A DNA stretch of 64,000 nt from Turritopsis dohrnii (lineage: Eukaryota > Cnidaria > Hydrozoa > Anthoathecata > Oceaniidae): positions 1,550,001-1,614,000 of the forward strand of contig BQMF02000028.1 of the NCBI GenBank assembly GCA_027922465.2. Reading direction: 5' to 3'. The notes beneath the pieces are model-generated. The model did no database searches. It worked only from the letters and a program-made list of their open reading frames with translations, and was not told the DNA's origin. Positions 31,742 to 62,955 of this stretch are shown here, in pieces. The translations under genes were made by a program, and so were the position numbers. How positions within the stretch are numbered: the stretch's first letter is position 1; each line of letters begins with the position of its first letter.

Positions 31742-32760
31742 TGTACTTTGAAACACGCCCCTGTTTCAAATTGATGAAAGCTACATATACAATCTAACAA
31801 TCGGTATGCTACTTTAGTACACTTATTCAAAAATACCCATTGAAGTAGGTGTAGTGTAGACATTTCTGTAGAAATGTACTCCTTCGCATTGGTTTTTCGA
31901 CAACTGCGTGTTTATTCGATATTACAATGTTTACATAACTGACAGCCAAGTTTCTTGTTCCCTTAATTTTCTATGGTCTTGTCGCCATGGTTTCAAGAGG
32001 GATACTCGTCTTGTTTCAAAATGGGATCGATTTTAAAGGAAAGGCGCGTGTTAAAGGAGATATCGTGATTGTATTCGTGTCTGGGGAACATGGAATTTTC
32101 GCTAAAAAGTATTAGGATATCAGGCCGGTAGCCGAAATATGAATATCAATGATTAAAATAAAATAATGATGTAATTAATTATGATATGTTAGTAGTGTAA
32201 ATTTTGTTAAATCTTTCGGATGTTTTGATAACGTAAATTGGGCACTCCCATCGAAATTGGTCATTCCCATCGAAAATTGGCCATTCCCATAATCCAGACA
32301 TCTCGTTGATACCTATAATGCAATACTGTAGCTACTTGCTTTTGGATTACTTAATGCACAGTCATACATAACCAGTAAAAATATCCGTTTAAACTCTTAT
32401 GCTGTAAATTTAAATTGCACACCAAAAGTGAAGTTTCATTGTCTCAACTCATTAATTATTCATGACCGCGTTGACTTTTTGATGTACAATTTAAATTGAA
32501 AGCCTTAAAACAACTGTTTAAAAGAAGAATTTTCCCTTGAGATTTCACAATTTTTCCGGCATCATAGTAGTCTGATGACGCAATCAGAAGATATCTGAAC
32601 GGGCGAGAACGGCAATTAACGGCTGTCCGTTATTTTCGAGAGTATAATTGGCTGTTATATGGAAAGTCAATTTTTTATGTAACTCAACTGGCAATTTCTC
32701 CCGACCTAAGTTCTAACGTGGGTAAGTGTGGCTGCAGTGAACTTTCCAAAGTCTTAGTTT
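31742..32760. other. Region downstream of the GST pair
   Basis: Contains a half M1 MITE at about 31860-31911 (GTAGAAATGTACTCCTTCGC) and a possible polyadenylation signal AATAAA at 32157. At 32250-32290 a short tandem of GGNCATTCCCATCGAAA occurs twice. No gene is supported. Confidence 0.45.
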
Positions 32761-32880
32761 CCCTGTGGGCAAAATCGTCGAAAAGTCACTGTGACGAAGA
32801 GCATTTTTATTAAAATTGTGTGTATATTTCTATAGAAATGCATTCCTTTGCAGAGGCTTTTTAACAGGGCAGGGGTTAGG
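32761..32880. mobile_element. M1 MITE copy
   Basis: Full-length: GTGGGCAAAATCGTCGAAAA at the left, TTTCTATAGAAATGCATTCC in the right half. The right terminus is shortened to AACAGGG. Confidence 0.75.
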
Positions 32881-32904
32881 AGAAATTCTCAATAGAACGT
32901 CCTT

Positions 32905-33023
32905 GACATACAGTATATTGTTAGCCTATTAATGGTATATTGTTGACATACATAGTATATTGTCCGCCTATACATAGAATATTGTTAGCCTAGTAATGGT
33001 ATATTGTTGACATATATAGTATA
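32905..33023. repeat. Imperfect tandem repeat of about 45 bp
   Basis: The words TATATTGTTAGCCTA, TTAATGGTATATTGTTGACA and ACATAGTATATTG recur in order over 120 bp. Confidence 0.7.
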
Positions 33024-33159
33024 AATTTTATGAATTTACAAAATTTTATCAATGTGTTTTTCTATATATAGGATTATATTGAATAATAATTATGTAAAAG
33101 ATTCTATTTTTTATTGTGCAAAGAAGTCGTTTTCAAAAACTACCCAAATTAATAGATTA

Positions 33160-33757
33160 TCTTAAATTCTGAGACGATCATCTTCGTCGAGTTCGTTCAA
33201 GTTATGCATTTGTAACCCGGTTGCTTCTGGATAAGGCTTTGTAAAGTTTCATGTATTTTTGCAATCTCGTCAAACCGTCTATTTTATGGGCGTAATTGTC
33301 GGTGAAAGTTTTCTGTTGCGCCTTTACTCCTTCCACTTGCACGACGAACGGAATCCATTTGACGTGGTACGTTCGACGCTGTCGTTTTCGTGACGAACTG
33401 AAAATGCGTCAAGACGGCGTTTTCCTTAAATCATCGACATGTTTTCTGAAGGAGGTGCCATCCATCTTTCAAACTGAAGATGTTAACTTGTGGATCTAAA
33501 TTATCGTTCAAACAGAATAAGATCGCAATGAACTTAACAACGAGTAACCATCATTACCTCTCTCTCGGATCAGTTGAAAGTATCGCCAATGATAAAGTCG
33601 AGAAAAAAATGTGCCGGCAGTTTTCTTGTGAGAAAATCTTCACGAAGGAGCCAATCACTTTTTCACTTTCTTTGAGCGTTTTGTTAATAATAAACAGCTG
33701 CTTGTTCCCAGACCATTTCTCTATTGTTTTATTTCTACTGACATCAGCATAGTGCAA
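33160..33757 (-). pseudogene. Unrecognised minus-strand coding-like region with breaks
   Basis: On the minus strand, 33757-33552 is open for 68 codons (contains NKTIEKWSGNKQLFIINKTL) and ends at a good donor GTAATG. About 70 bp on, after an acceptor-like cttcag at about 33470, the frame containing TYHVKWIPFVVQVEGVKAQQ is open for about 65 codons. It then needs a +1 shift to reach a tail with MHNLNELDEDDRLRI and a stop. An in-frame TGA interrupts the start of that block. Local GC is higher than the surroundings. I do not recognise the family. It may be a decayed gene or mis-joined small exons. Confidence 0.3.
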
Positions 33758-33912
33758 CCCTCAGCCTCTACATATAATAGTTCATTATCTTAAGTTTGGC
33801 CTGATCATAAAAACTAGACTTGAATTATATACATCATCTTTTTCTACACCTTAAAACTTCAGCCTCCACACGAGTGCTTACAAAAAATGTTATCTACGTA
33901 AAAGAGCAGTAG

Positions 33913-34146
33913 CAACTCCGAAAAAAAGAGTTCTGGCTTCGAATTTTTGAGCATGTCCTCAAACTTGGAACAAGCGAAAGGTTTGATGAAGAAATATTTT
34001 GTGGAGCTTGTGTATCCGAAGAATTGCAGCCGTTCGCGAAATCCACTGAAGATACTGATGAAATCGCGAAAATTGTTGGAAGGGTGCAAAAATACGTCAC
34101 CGATGGTGATGTTGAAGAAGGAAGATGGTTCAGACCTGACGATTAA
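33913..34146 (+). CDS. Unrecognised 77-codon open segment, possible terminal exon
   Basis: The open frame begins right after gagcag, acceptor-like and followed by an in-frame TAG, so translation would have to enter by splicing. It reads KKEFWLRIFEHVLKLG near the start, then an acidic, well-balanced sequence with FCGACVSEELQPFAKS and GDVEEGRWFRPDD before TAA. There is no ATG at its start. The amino-acid composition looks real, but I cannot name the family. Its last six codons and stop fall inside the inverted end of the MITE at 34131-34300, so the native 3' end may have been replaced. Confidence 0.4.
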   Translation, partial: QLRKKEFWLRIFEHVLKLGTSERFDEEIFCGACVSEELQPFAKSTEDTDEIAKIVGRVQKYVTDGDVEEGRWFRPDD

Positions 34147-34300
34147 AATTTAGTGTAGCCGTCATAATCGTCTAATGTGAACGCCTGGTGACGACAACGA
34201 CGGCGACAAAACATCAAGTGTTTAGAAATACCCGAGAGTGTTCACGGCTGGCGATTACGACGATTCATTGTTATTTTAATCGTCATAATCATCAGGTCTG
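34131..34300. mobile_element. MITE with CAGACCTGA ends
   Basis: The left GTTCAGACCTGACGATTAAA and the inverted right GTTCAGACCTGATGATTATG share the end. The interior has further inverted matches such as GTGAACGC and GTGTTCAC. No clear target duplication was found. Confidence 0.55.
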
Positions 34301-34417
34301 AACTAGGCTTTATAGTTCTCAATTCCCATTCCAAGAATTAAAAACAGTTAGAATATTCAAAGCGAGGTTAGACACGATAACTCGGCCACATCATCGTTTA
34401 AACAGTTTCGAGAAATA

Positions 34418-34475
34418 TTATGCAAGCCCCATTGTCCGCCATCTTTGAGTTAGGCGGCCTTCAGGTTCTTTGATC
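34418..34475 (-). pseudogene. Duplicate of the GLE1 C-terminal coding end
   Basis: On the minus strand this reads KEPEGRLTQRWRTMGLA and stop. The true GLE1 end 250 bp upstream reads KEPDGRLTPRWWTTGHA and stop. Reading frame and stop are kept, and the nucleotides match at roughly four of five positions. A pyrimidine-rich run and a gatcaaag acceptor-like string precede it. It is either a partial tandem duplicate or an alternative terminal exon. Confidence 0.7.
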
Positions 34476-34663
34476 GATCACGATCACGATCGGTTCACAA
34501 TCGAGAAAAAAAAAACCCACAAGTTTCTTAGAAGTTTCATGATTTGTTCACACGACGACTTTCAAAAACGCAATTACATTTCAAAGCAAGTGCATAAAAA
34601 AAGAAATTATTTTTAAAATACTCTAACTACAAATGTATTCGAAAAATGATATCCGCTTCTCAA

Positions 34664-37600
34664 TTAAGCATGGCCCGTCGTCCACCATCTTGGAGTTAGG
34701 CGTCCGTCAGGTTCTTTGATCTTTCCGACCTTGATACAATCGTTTAAAAACATCTTCAGTCTCATTTCAGCCGCTTTCGAGTTCTTTGGGGCGACGTTCA
34801 TGATTTTCGGCATGTACTCGCTACACAAAGCCAACAATAACTTTTGAAACTGTTTCCCGTACTTCCTAAACATAGCACTTCCGACCGTTTCCAGCAGGTC
34901 GTAGAGAACAGTAGCGGTTACAGAAGGTCTGGGCTCTAAGTTCATAAGTCGTGTAAGTAACATCCAACCGTGTTCGAGGCCGTGCGGGTGAGTTCGATTG
35001 CCCAGCTGCGGCGGAACATCAGTCTGGAGAATTGCGGCGTAGAGGCGCACTACACCGGAGAGTTTCTTCAAATACTTATCTTCGGATTCCACTTCCGTTC
35101 CGTCAACGTCGTAACCGACAAGCTTGCAATAGTCGAGCGTCGACATGTCGTTACTTTTCGGGATATAGAATGGCACCAAGTGCGGACATACCAAGTACAG
35201 ATGCGCTAAGATTAACTCGCCGACGTCGGGAAACAAAGACCAGATGCCGGTGGCGAATGCCGCGATCGGAAAAGCTGCCTTAAACGACGAAGCGACTTGT
35301 GATGGTCCTTGAAGAACAAGTTTCTTGGCAAGCAGTTCTTTGCAAAGTAACTGAAACGGAAAAAGCAGAAACAAACTCAAAACTCACCAACGTCAAACTT
35401 GAAGAGAAATAATTCTGATAGGTTGCGAGTTCTATTGAAAGGGTCAGGCGAATAAAGTAATTTTGCTCATTTGCTAAAACATCACTGCGAAGAAGTGCAT
35501 TTCTATAGAAATATACACACAATTTCAATATAGGTTTAGGCCTATTTTATCACCAAAAAATGTTTTTTTGTACATGAGGATGTCTGAATGTGAGATACTT
35601 GCTCCTTATGTTCTTAAAGGGAAGCTAAACTCAACGATCTAAATAAAACAAAATATCACACGAAAACAAACTTGTGATTTTTTGAGCTTAAGTTCTCCTT
35701 TAAATTTTTAGAAAGTTTCATTGTGAGTATATCCCTTTTTGCTCATGTACCATGTCATGTTGTAATCACCAACTGTACGGTCTTGTCATTGAGTCTTACT
35801 TGCAACTTCAGGGCGTCCAGCAGATTTTTAAAACAAAATTTCAGGGCATTTTCAGGACATTTATATAGGGACTTACACTGAAATTTCTTAAAGACAGGAT
35901 TCTCACTCCTTTATTGATCTCAAAAATATTAGGACGTCTATCACAAGATATATTAGAGTGTGATATATGACATGATTTAAAGGTCTTTGAAACTGTTATT
36001 GATCCACATAAACAAAACAATAGTAAACAGAGAACCTGATGATAAATTTTATGGAATAGATTTCATTTGAGGAGATTTGAGGAGGAAAATCAAAAATGAG
36101 GAGTTTTGAGGAGGCGTGGGAACCCTGAAAGAGTAATGAACCATTCTTTCTAAAAAAAAAAAAAAAAAAAAAACTCAAAGTGGCTTTTGAAACATGAATA
36201 CAAAAAAAGAAGCAAAAACAAGGTTCCAGGACATTTCCAGACCTAAAAAACATTCCTGGACATTTCCAGGACTTCTGGAATTTCAAGGCCAATTGGAAAC
36301 CCTGAACTTATACATACCATGCCCTCTTTGTTATCTTTGATGGATATCTTCTTTCCAGACATCTCTACTTCTCGTCCAGTAAACAAAGTGTTTATTTTCG
36401 TGATTTTATCCAGCAGGTGTTTCGGACTCTCATCTGAAATGGCATTGATTGTAGTGTTAATCACTTTGTATAAATCAAACTTATAAGCTTTGGTTGTTTT
36501 ATCAGCCGATTTACTGAGCGGCTCGTGTAGTTTCACCGTGTCTTGAAGATGTTTCTGCAGTTGTAAATAACTCTGAAATGCTGCCTTCGGACAACAGAGA
36601 GTAAGTATAGGTAACAGAGTCTGTTCTAAAGGCACCAATGCGGGCACTGCTGCTGCTATGGAGACAGTCAATTGATCGGTTGGAGCTGATGTGGAAGGTG
36701 CAGCCGTAGTAGCAGCATTGATGGTGGCACTGGGAACACTAGTGGCCGCGGCTAACGCCGCAGCTTTGGCTTGCCTCGCTTTCTCTGCTTGTTCTTCTTT
36801 ACGTTTTTCCTCAGCCTTTTTTTGTTCATCTAGGTCATTTGAGATTTTTTCACAATCTGCTAAAAGACCTTGCAGCACCTCGACCTTCTTGGAAACAAAT
36901 TGAAGGCACGCATCAATATTAACATTAGAATGATTAACACCTTTCGAAATCACATCAGTACATTCTTTATACACTTTTGCTACTTGACTAACCAACAATG
37001 CTAATTCCTGTGGAACTGGGCCATTTGTCTTCCATTTCTGATAAATGTCAGAAATTTGAGAGAAACTGTCTTTGACAGGATTCATGAGTAGACCTAATTT
37101 CTTCTTCTTTTCGTTTCGAAGATTCCTTTCTTCGTTTCGTTTTCGAATCTTCATTTCCAAATCTCTCTTTTCTTTGTCAAGTTTTTGTAAGTTATGAAGA
37201 GCATATTGGTTTCGTTGGTCTTTCAAACTCTTATAATCATCAATTTCGGTAATCATATTTGCAACAAGTTTAGCTTCCTGCTCCTGCAAGTGATCAATCT
37301 CATACACTCGTTTCATGAGTTGGTTTTTTTCGATGGCTTCTAAGTGTTCGTGATATTCATCGTTAAAGATCTCCAATTCCTGTTGCATTTTACGATATCT
37401 GTCTTTACTCCTCTCTTTTAAAATCTGTTGATATTCATTTTCAAGCAATTTTTTTTGCTCTCGGCCAGTTTCATGTATTGCTAAACGTTCAATTGGAATG
37501 ATGACACTATCAGGGTTATGAATACCTATGTTTCCAAGATGTTTTGCTTTCGTTTTTTCATTATTCAATGTTTTAATTTCATCCTCTACCATAGTGAAGT

Positions 37601-38411
37601 AATTCTAAACAGATAAAAAGAGTTTGAGATAATAATGAAAGACAAAAAATGAACCAAAAAAAAGGAGTTTTACAGTTTTGGTAAACAGAATTTTTCTTAC
37701 ATCACCCAAACATGACAAAATTAGTGCTTTATCTGAACATTTTGATATGTTTTTGCAAATTGTGGAAGAATTGAATGGAATGAACCTCAATTTTATTTCA
37801 AAGAAAAAACTTTATTTGTCATTCTGGAACAATTTGAGATTTTTTTATAATTTTATAAAGTTACAGGGCCAATTTCTGATCATCTGATCTGATCATTTTC
37901 ATTAGCACATCAAAACGAGGCAAGAGAGCACAGTTTGGTAAAATTTGAAACATTTGAAATAATACTGAAAAACTTTTGGTACATTATTCAAGAAGAAAAC
38001 TAACAAAAATGATATTCTTTCAGTATATAGATGTGTATTCTCGCCTTAGAATTTGTCAAATGAAAATCTGCCTTTCACGCATTCCATATTTTCACTGGAA
38101 TATTGATTTTTAAAATAGTGGGAGTTAACACTGAAAACTGATATCCTGTTCTACCTCTCAACAAAGAAAAGACAAAAAAAAAAACAACAAAAAAATTAAA
38201 AATTACTTTATACCTGGTAATCAGGAGTGGCGCTATCATATTTTTCCAGCCCCATATTTACGAGTTTGGACTTTGTTTGAATTGTGAATGGACTTATGTG
38301 CAATATTTCATTTCTCCCAGGATTTTTTTGCAATTCCACAGGGTTCCAATTAGAATTGTACTGCAGCCTTCCTTTTGGAGTTCGCTTTAATTGTTGCACA
38401 ACGTCACCCAT
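34664..38411 (-). CDS. GLE1: mRNA export factor GLE1 (3 exons, complete)
   Basis: Exons 38411-38214, 37604-36318 and 35350-34664 join in phase 0 to 723 aa; animal GLE1 is about 700. Residues about 70-270 are a long charged coiled coil (e.g. EYQQILKERSKDRYRKMQQE). An Ala/Thr/Ser-rich low-complexity linker follows, then the C-terminal GLE1 HEAT-like domain. That domain is recognised by FKAAFPIAAFATGIW, GELILAHLYLVCP, KKLSGVVRLYAAI and HPHGLEHGW. GLE1 sits at the cytoplasmic face of the nuclear pore and, with inositol hexakisphosphate, activates the DEAD-box ATPase DBP5/DDX19 in mRNA release, and it also acts in translation (family knowledge). The start at 38411 is the first ATG after the divergent promoter. 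Intron 2 contains a hAT-like element and a half M1 MITE. A duplicated fragment of the last exon lies downstream. Confidence 0.92.
35463..35532. mobile_element. Half M1 MITE in GLE1 intron 2
   Basis: Left half only: AACATCACTGCGAAGAAGTG then TTTCTATAGAAATATACACA. Confidence 0.6.
35809..36304. mobile_element. 496-bp hAT-like MITE in GLE1 intron 2, TSD AACTT
   Basis: The left end CAGGGCGTCCAGC and the inverted right end CAGGGTTTCCAATT carry AGGACATT words inside. The flanking direct repeat AACTT is at 35804-35808 and 36305-36309. It includes a run of about 20 A at 36152-36172. Confidence 0.65.
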
Positions 38412-38706
38412 ATTTGAATTTGGAATAATTTACTTCCATAACCTTATAATCTTATAGCTATTGAAATCAAGGTCGGTTCAATTCACTTCCTTCAAGACAA
38501 CTTTCCACATTTCTGCGAACGGTGTTCTGCTTTCATGTTACACTACTCACCAAAACAACGTGGCTATGAAAAGCGCCGAACATAATCGTTGATGCAACAG
38601 AAGGTTCTGTCAAATACCAAAGATAAATTTACCTTGCATCACCCATGTGGAGGGAGAAAGTCTAGCTAAGAGAACGGAACACGTAATCAATTACAATGAT
38701 CGTGTT
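38412..38706. promoter_or_regulatory. Divergent GLE1/KARS intergenic promoter region
   Basis: Only 295 bp separate the GLE1 start codon from the upstream in-frame KARS ATG, and the two genes run apart. No other gene fits between them, so this segment must hold both promoters. No TATA box is evident on either side. Confidence 0.65.
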
Positions 38707-59015
<20,309 letters not shown>

Positions 59016-60511
59016 CGAGATTAGTTTTTTTATTGAAAGATTATTATGAGGAAGAGCTCTTTATTTCCGATATATATTATTACGTCATTGTTATTCTGCG
59101 TATTTACTTATTTATTTTATGATACTACTAGAAGTGATTTTTTTCCTTTTTATTTTTCGGTGTCCAAGATTCATGTAGATAAAGATACGAAAATAGCATT
59201 GAATTTTCAAAGATAGAGACCTTTTAACAAACGTATAATTCATCGTGTCGCCAAAAGTTTCGGTGAAAATTTTTACAATAATGTTTGGAAGAGCGAGGCA
59301 AATCTTGTTTTTCAGCTCGATTGCCCAAACGAAGTTTGCGAGGTTTGCATGTGGTATTATGTCCGGAATATTAAGATGAACTTTTGAAACTCAAAATCAG
59401 TTTGAACAAAGTACCATATCCATTTAAAGAACGTGAGAAATTTTTTTGTCAGCCAGTGGGCAAATTTGTTGATAAATCACTGCGGAGTGCATTTCTATAG
59501 AAATATACATACTAATTCAATAAATTACTCTTCATCGTTGTGACTTTTCGATCTTCAGTGTTACTGAGTTCTTTCTTACGCCACCAAGAAAAATTGGACA
59601 TATGTAGCGAATGATGTCTCTGTTAATAACCCCACAGACCTTTGTCATTTTCTATAAAAAAAACCTAGTTTTTTTTGCGTACATTCGTCAAAATTAATCG
59701 TTTCGTAAATTAGCAAAGAAATTGACACTTTTTTTCGTTATGAAAGAATCAAATCGTACAAGATAGTGATAATCGCTGTTTCCAAAAGCCTGTTTTACGA
59801 CCAATAATTTCTCAAAGGCGATACCTAAATCAGGCTTTTTATGCTCTTATCTTACAGCTCTTCTAGATCATTTTTAATTTTAGCAAAAAAAACCCCAGAT
59901 GAATGAAGATAATTAAAATGCAATTTTTTGGTTTTTGCTTTGTTTTGGACATGATGTTTATCTCCATACGAGTTTCAATATGGTAGCATTAACCGGATGT
60001 CTCCCCAATGATGATGAAAAATGCTGTTTCAAGAAAACCATTTTGATATGAACGTGAACATGTAATTAACGATAACAGTATGGTGGCCCATCATATCCCC
60101 CATTGCAAATTTTGGCGCACTTATAATTCTTGTTGGCCAAACGCCGAGGGAGTGAAAATTTTCGAAGAACAAGAAAAGGAAAAACAATGATCTTTGTATA
60201 CACACAATACGAAATTCATAAATTATTCATTTTTCTCAAAAGTAATGATTAAATAGCATTATATTAAAGCATATATTCTTTTGATAAAAAATGAGAGAAG
60301 GAGAAAACATAAGCCATCACGTAGAAAGTAAAAGAAGAGATAATCTAAACTTTGTCCCCCTTACTGAAGACGAGTTCCTCGTATAATAACGACGCTGTGG
60401 TCCATCTTGTGAAGCAGGGGGAGAGCAGGCTATCAAAATAAATAGGGTTTTGAGATATTATTAAAAAACATAACAAACGCGCGAAAATTTTGAAAACAGT
60501 TTTGTGAAATC
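59016..60511. other. Intergenic between KARS and the KCC-like gene
   Basis: Contains the KARS 3' UTR, the M1 MITE at 59454-59562 and the upstream region of the next gene. No other gene is supported. AATAAA occurs inside the last KARS codons (about 59003-59008). Confidence 0.5.
59454..59562. mobile_element. M1 MITE copy
   Basis: CAGTGGGCAAATTTGTTGAT at the left, TTTCTATAGAAATATACATA in the middle, CTTCATCGTTGTGACTTTTC at the right. Confidence 0.75.
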
Positions 60512-61386
60512 ATGCAATCTGAAAGTAGCAGATTCAAAATTACACGTACTGCTGCACTTCAAGATGAATGTCAACAATCAGTAAATGAAAATGTTAATCT
60601 CAAAGATGTGTCATTGGTTTTACAGTCAGAAGGTATATATAATATGTCCCATGTTTATACCCGTTTTGAACTTATAGGTTGGATTAAGTGTGCACTTCTT
60701 CGCTGCTTCTTCTAGCTCTCTCATAGATGTTTACAATTAATCCTGTTTATAATCCCAAGGAATAAAGATATTCCCGTCAGTGAGAACACCTTGCACTGTA
60801 CACCTGAATTATTTTCACAGTTATTCACCAGGATTACCAGTGTGAGTGCTTTAAAAGTGTTCATCGTTTCCAAAACAATTATAGGTATAATCCTTTTAAT
60901 TAATGATAATTTCAGTGCGTATGGATGTCTTTTTTTCAATTTAATTTTGTAATAGTAGGAAGACCTTTTTAATTTATGTAAAGAAGGTTGATACGTAGAT
61001 TGAAAGCAAAAACATTAGGTTATGTCATGCGGATCCTAGGGATAAGTCTAATAAAGGACACTAGAAACATCTTTTATGCCCTGAATTATTCCACTTACCA
61101 TAATTTCTGAAGCTTTTTTGTTTTAGATTTGTCCTCACCAATCTTTGAATCACCCAATCTTAGCATATCTGGTGGTTTGGCTCTATATGCGGTATGTTGT
61201 TTATAGTAATCATAGTTGCTACGTTCTGGGTCAGCATTGACATTTTAAAAACATTTATTATATATTTCCTAGGATGATTTACATCAACAACCTGGAAAAT
61301 TTGTAAATTTCGTTCGAACTGTTAGTAATTACACTGCTACAATACCGTCCACAGAGCCAGAAACTGATGATGAACATAAAACAGAA
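60512..61386 (+). CDS. Probable K-Cl cotransporter N-terminus (SLC12A4-7-like), first three exons (partial)
   Basis: Exons 60512-60632, 61127-61191 and 61273-61386 join in frame into 100 residues and end in a normal donor at 61387, so the rest lies beyond the window. The pieces SSPIFESPN, GGLALYADDLHQQPGKF and VSNYTATIPSTEPE line up with the cytoplasmic N-terminal segment of KCCs. In vertebrates that segment reads as N-LAL-EEEL, a stretch ending in NYTN, then an acidic run. KCCs export K+ and Cl- together across the plasma membrane. No membrane segment is in the window, so the call depends on this one segment. Alternatives are another SLC12 member or a coincidental match. Confidence 0.55.
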
Positions 61387-61639
61387 GTAAGCAATTGCGA
61401 AATTTGTTGTTTTTTAATTTATTTTCTTTTTCACCGTGCATTCTCAAAATGTAATAGCTGTCTAGCAGTACTTATTATTCTGCATAATGTTGTAAGTTAT
61501 CCTACGTAATTTGATTATACTATTCATAATACTATCTCTTTTATATTTTGTTATAAAATTTGTTAATTGTAGCCAATTCTTTATGAATTTGTCTAAGATT
61601 TTAATCTACCTACTCATTAAATAGTTACTTGCAGTCATT

Positions 61640-61812
61640 TTTATCCTGTGTTATGTCATCATCCGCATCACATTCACCCAAAGAATGTCAGTTATCCCTT
61701 ATAACACCACATTTGAATATATATATGGGGTAGTTTCCTGGCCTTTTATTCTTTTGTAATTTTGTCAGTCATGTAATCTTTGGCAAATAAATTGAAATTG
61801 ATTGATTGAATT
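61640..61812 (+). mobile_element. Possible 3' tail of a plus-strand non-LTR retrotransposon
   Basis: Ends GGCAAATAAATTGAAATTGA followed by a short TTGATTGA tandem. A tail of this kind is common for CR1/L2-like elements in marine invertebrates and fish. It carries AATAAA just before the tandem. No coding part is visible upstream. Confidence 0.4.
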
Positions 61813-62092
61813 GAGGATACAATGCAATGCTTTTTCCTTTGATGAAAAAATGGCAATCGCTACTAAACTAGCAATGAAAAAATGTTTCTTGTCTTTGCGT
61901 GTTATGCGAAACTATGAAGAACTTGACCATAAAAATTATAAAAAAACAGTCACTCTGGTTGCACACTACTTAACGCAGCAGATCAAAACATTGTATACAA
62001 GAAAGCCTTATAATGATCTATCTTGTATACTAGCAACAGTGCATAAAATACATGATATATACATGTGAAAATCACAAACGTAGACCTTCATT
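61813..62092 (+). other. Short unrecognised ORF in KCC-like intron 3
   Basis: An open frame to 62068 contains MAIATKLAMKKCFLSLRVM and RKPYNDLSCILATVHKI. It follows a retrotransposon-like tail and precedes reverse-transcriptase remains, so it is most likely mobile-element debris. I do not recognise the family. Confidence 0.25.
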
Positions 62093-62955
62093 TTATTCAG
62101 TCTTATTTTCTTCACATGTGTGTTCCTTTGTATAATAATGAAAGATTGTTTCATTTTCTGAAGTATTTTCTATGATCATAGTTCTATGAGAGAGAGAATT
62201 CCAGAGGCGAGCAGTCCCAGAGTAAAAGCTAGATGAATAAAAGTTCTTATGGCATGTTGGGACCTGAACAGTGAAAGGATGAGAATTTGAACAGAGACGA
62301 GTGTTCCGAGAGAAAGTCTTAGGAGAAGGGGTCAGGTGATGCAAGTCATCCGAACAATGCCCATGAAAGTATTTATAGAAAAGAGATAGAGAAGCAATGT
62401 TTCTCCAATGTGAGAGGGGATGTTGATTAGCACAAAGATCAGGGCCAACTAAGTTAACTAAGCGCTTCTGAATACGATTGAGAAGATAAAGACAACGAGC
62501 AAAGGCTCCAGCCCAAAGGTGGCAGCAATACTCAAGACAAGGGCGAATAGTGGCCTTACACATGTAAATGATAGATTCAGCAGAAGTAAGTGGCGGACCC
62601 GGAAAAGTGAGCCAACCTTCATAGCAGCAGATTTAGCAATGGACTAGATGTAAGAATTCCATGTGAAATTTTTTGTGAAGATTAAACCTAAAAGACGAAC
62701 ATGAGATGACTCTTCAAGCTCACTTCCATTCATAAGAACAGAAGGAGTTACAGGGTCCCTGAAGTGATTAATAGAGTGAAGCTTAGTTTTCGAAGCATTG
62801 AAGGAAACCGACCATTTTTGACCCCATTCAACTACTGTCCTAAGATCGACCTTCAACTCACCAGCCATTTCAATCTTATCAAACAAGTCCTTTGTCCTTT
62901 CAAGAGACGAGTAAAGAGTAGTGTTGTCAGCGTTTTTATAATATGTAACAAACTA
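62093..62955 (-). pseudogene. 5'-truncated, frameshifted non-LTR retrotransposon (RT C-terminal region)
   Basis: Read from 62950 downwards: ADNTTLYSSL (a worn YADD box region), VEWGQKWSVSFNASKTKLHS, NHFRDPVTPSVLMNG and LLGLIFTKNFTWNSYI. After a frame change near 62570-62640 come CKATIRPCLEYCCHLWAGA, LNRIQKRLVNLVGPDL and ARLWNSLSHR. These are the end of the reverse transcriptase and the following thumb/connector of a Jockey/CR1/L2-like element. The 5' half, with most of the catalytic palm, and the endonuclease are absent. It lies antisense in the KCC-like intron 3. Confidence 0.8.

Noticed and set aside
36150..36175. Poly(A) of a retrotransposed copy
   Set aside because: The A-run sits inside a MITE with its own ends; no processed gene adjoins it.
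36243..36317. Extension of the GLE1 exon 2 reading frame past 36318
   Set aside because: A good donor (ATG then GTATGT) lies at 36318, and the extra residues run into the CAG-ended MITE. The next exon restores the GLE1 family sequence.
38647..38706. KARS start at 38647 giving 20 extra residues
   Set aside because: The first codon there is GTG. The first in-frame ATG is at 38707.
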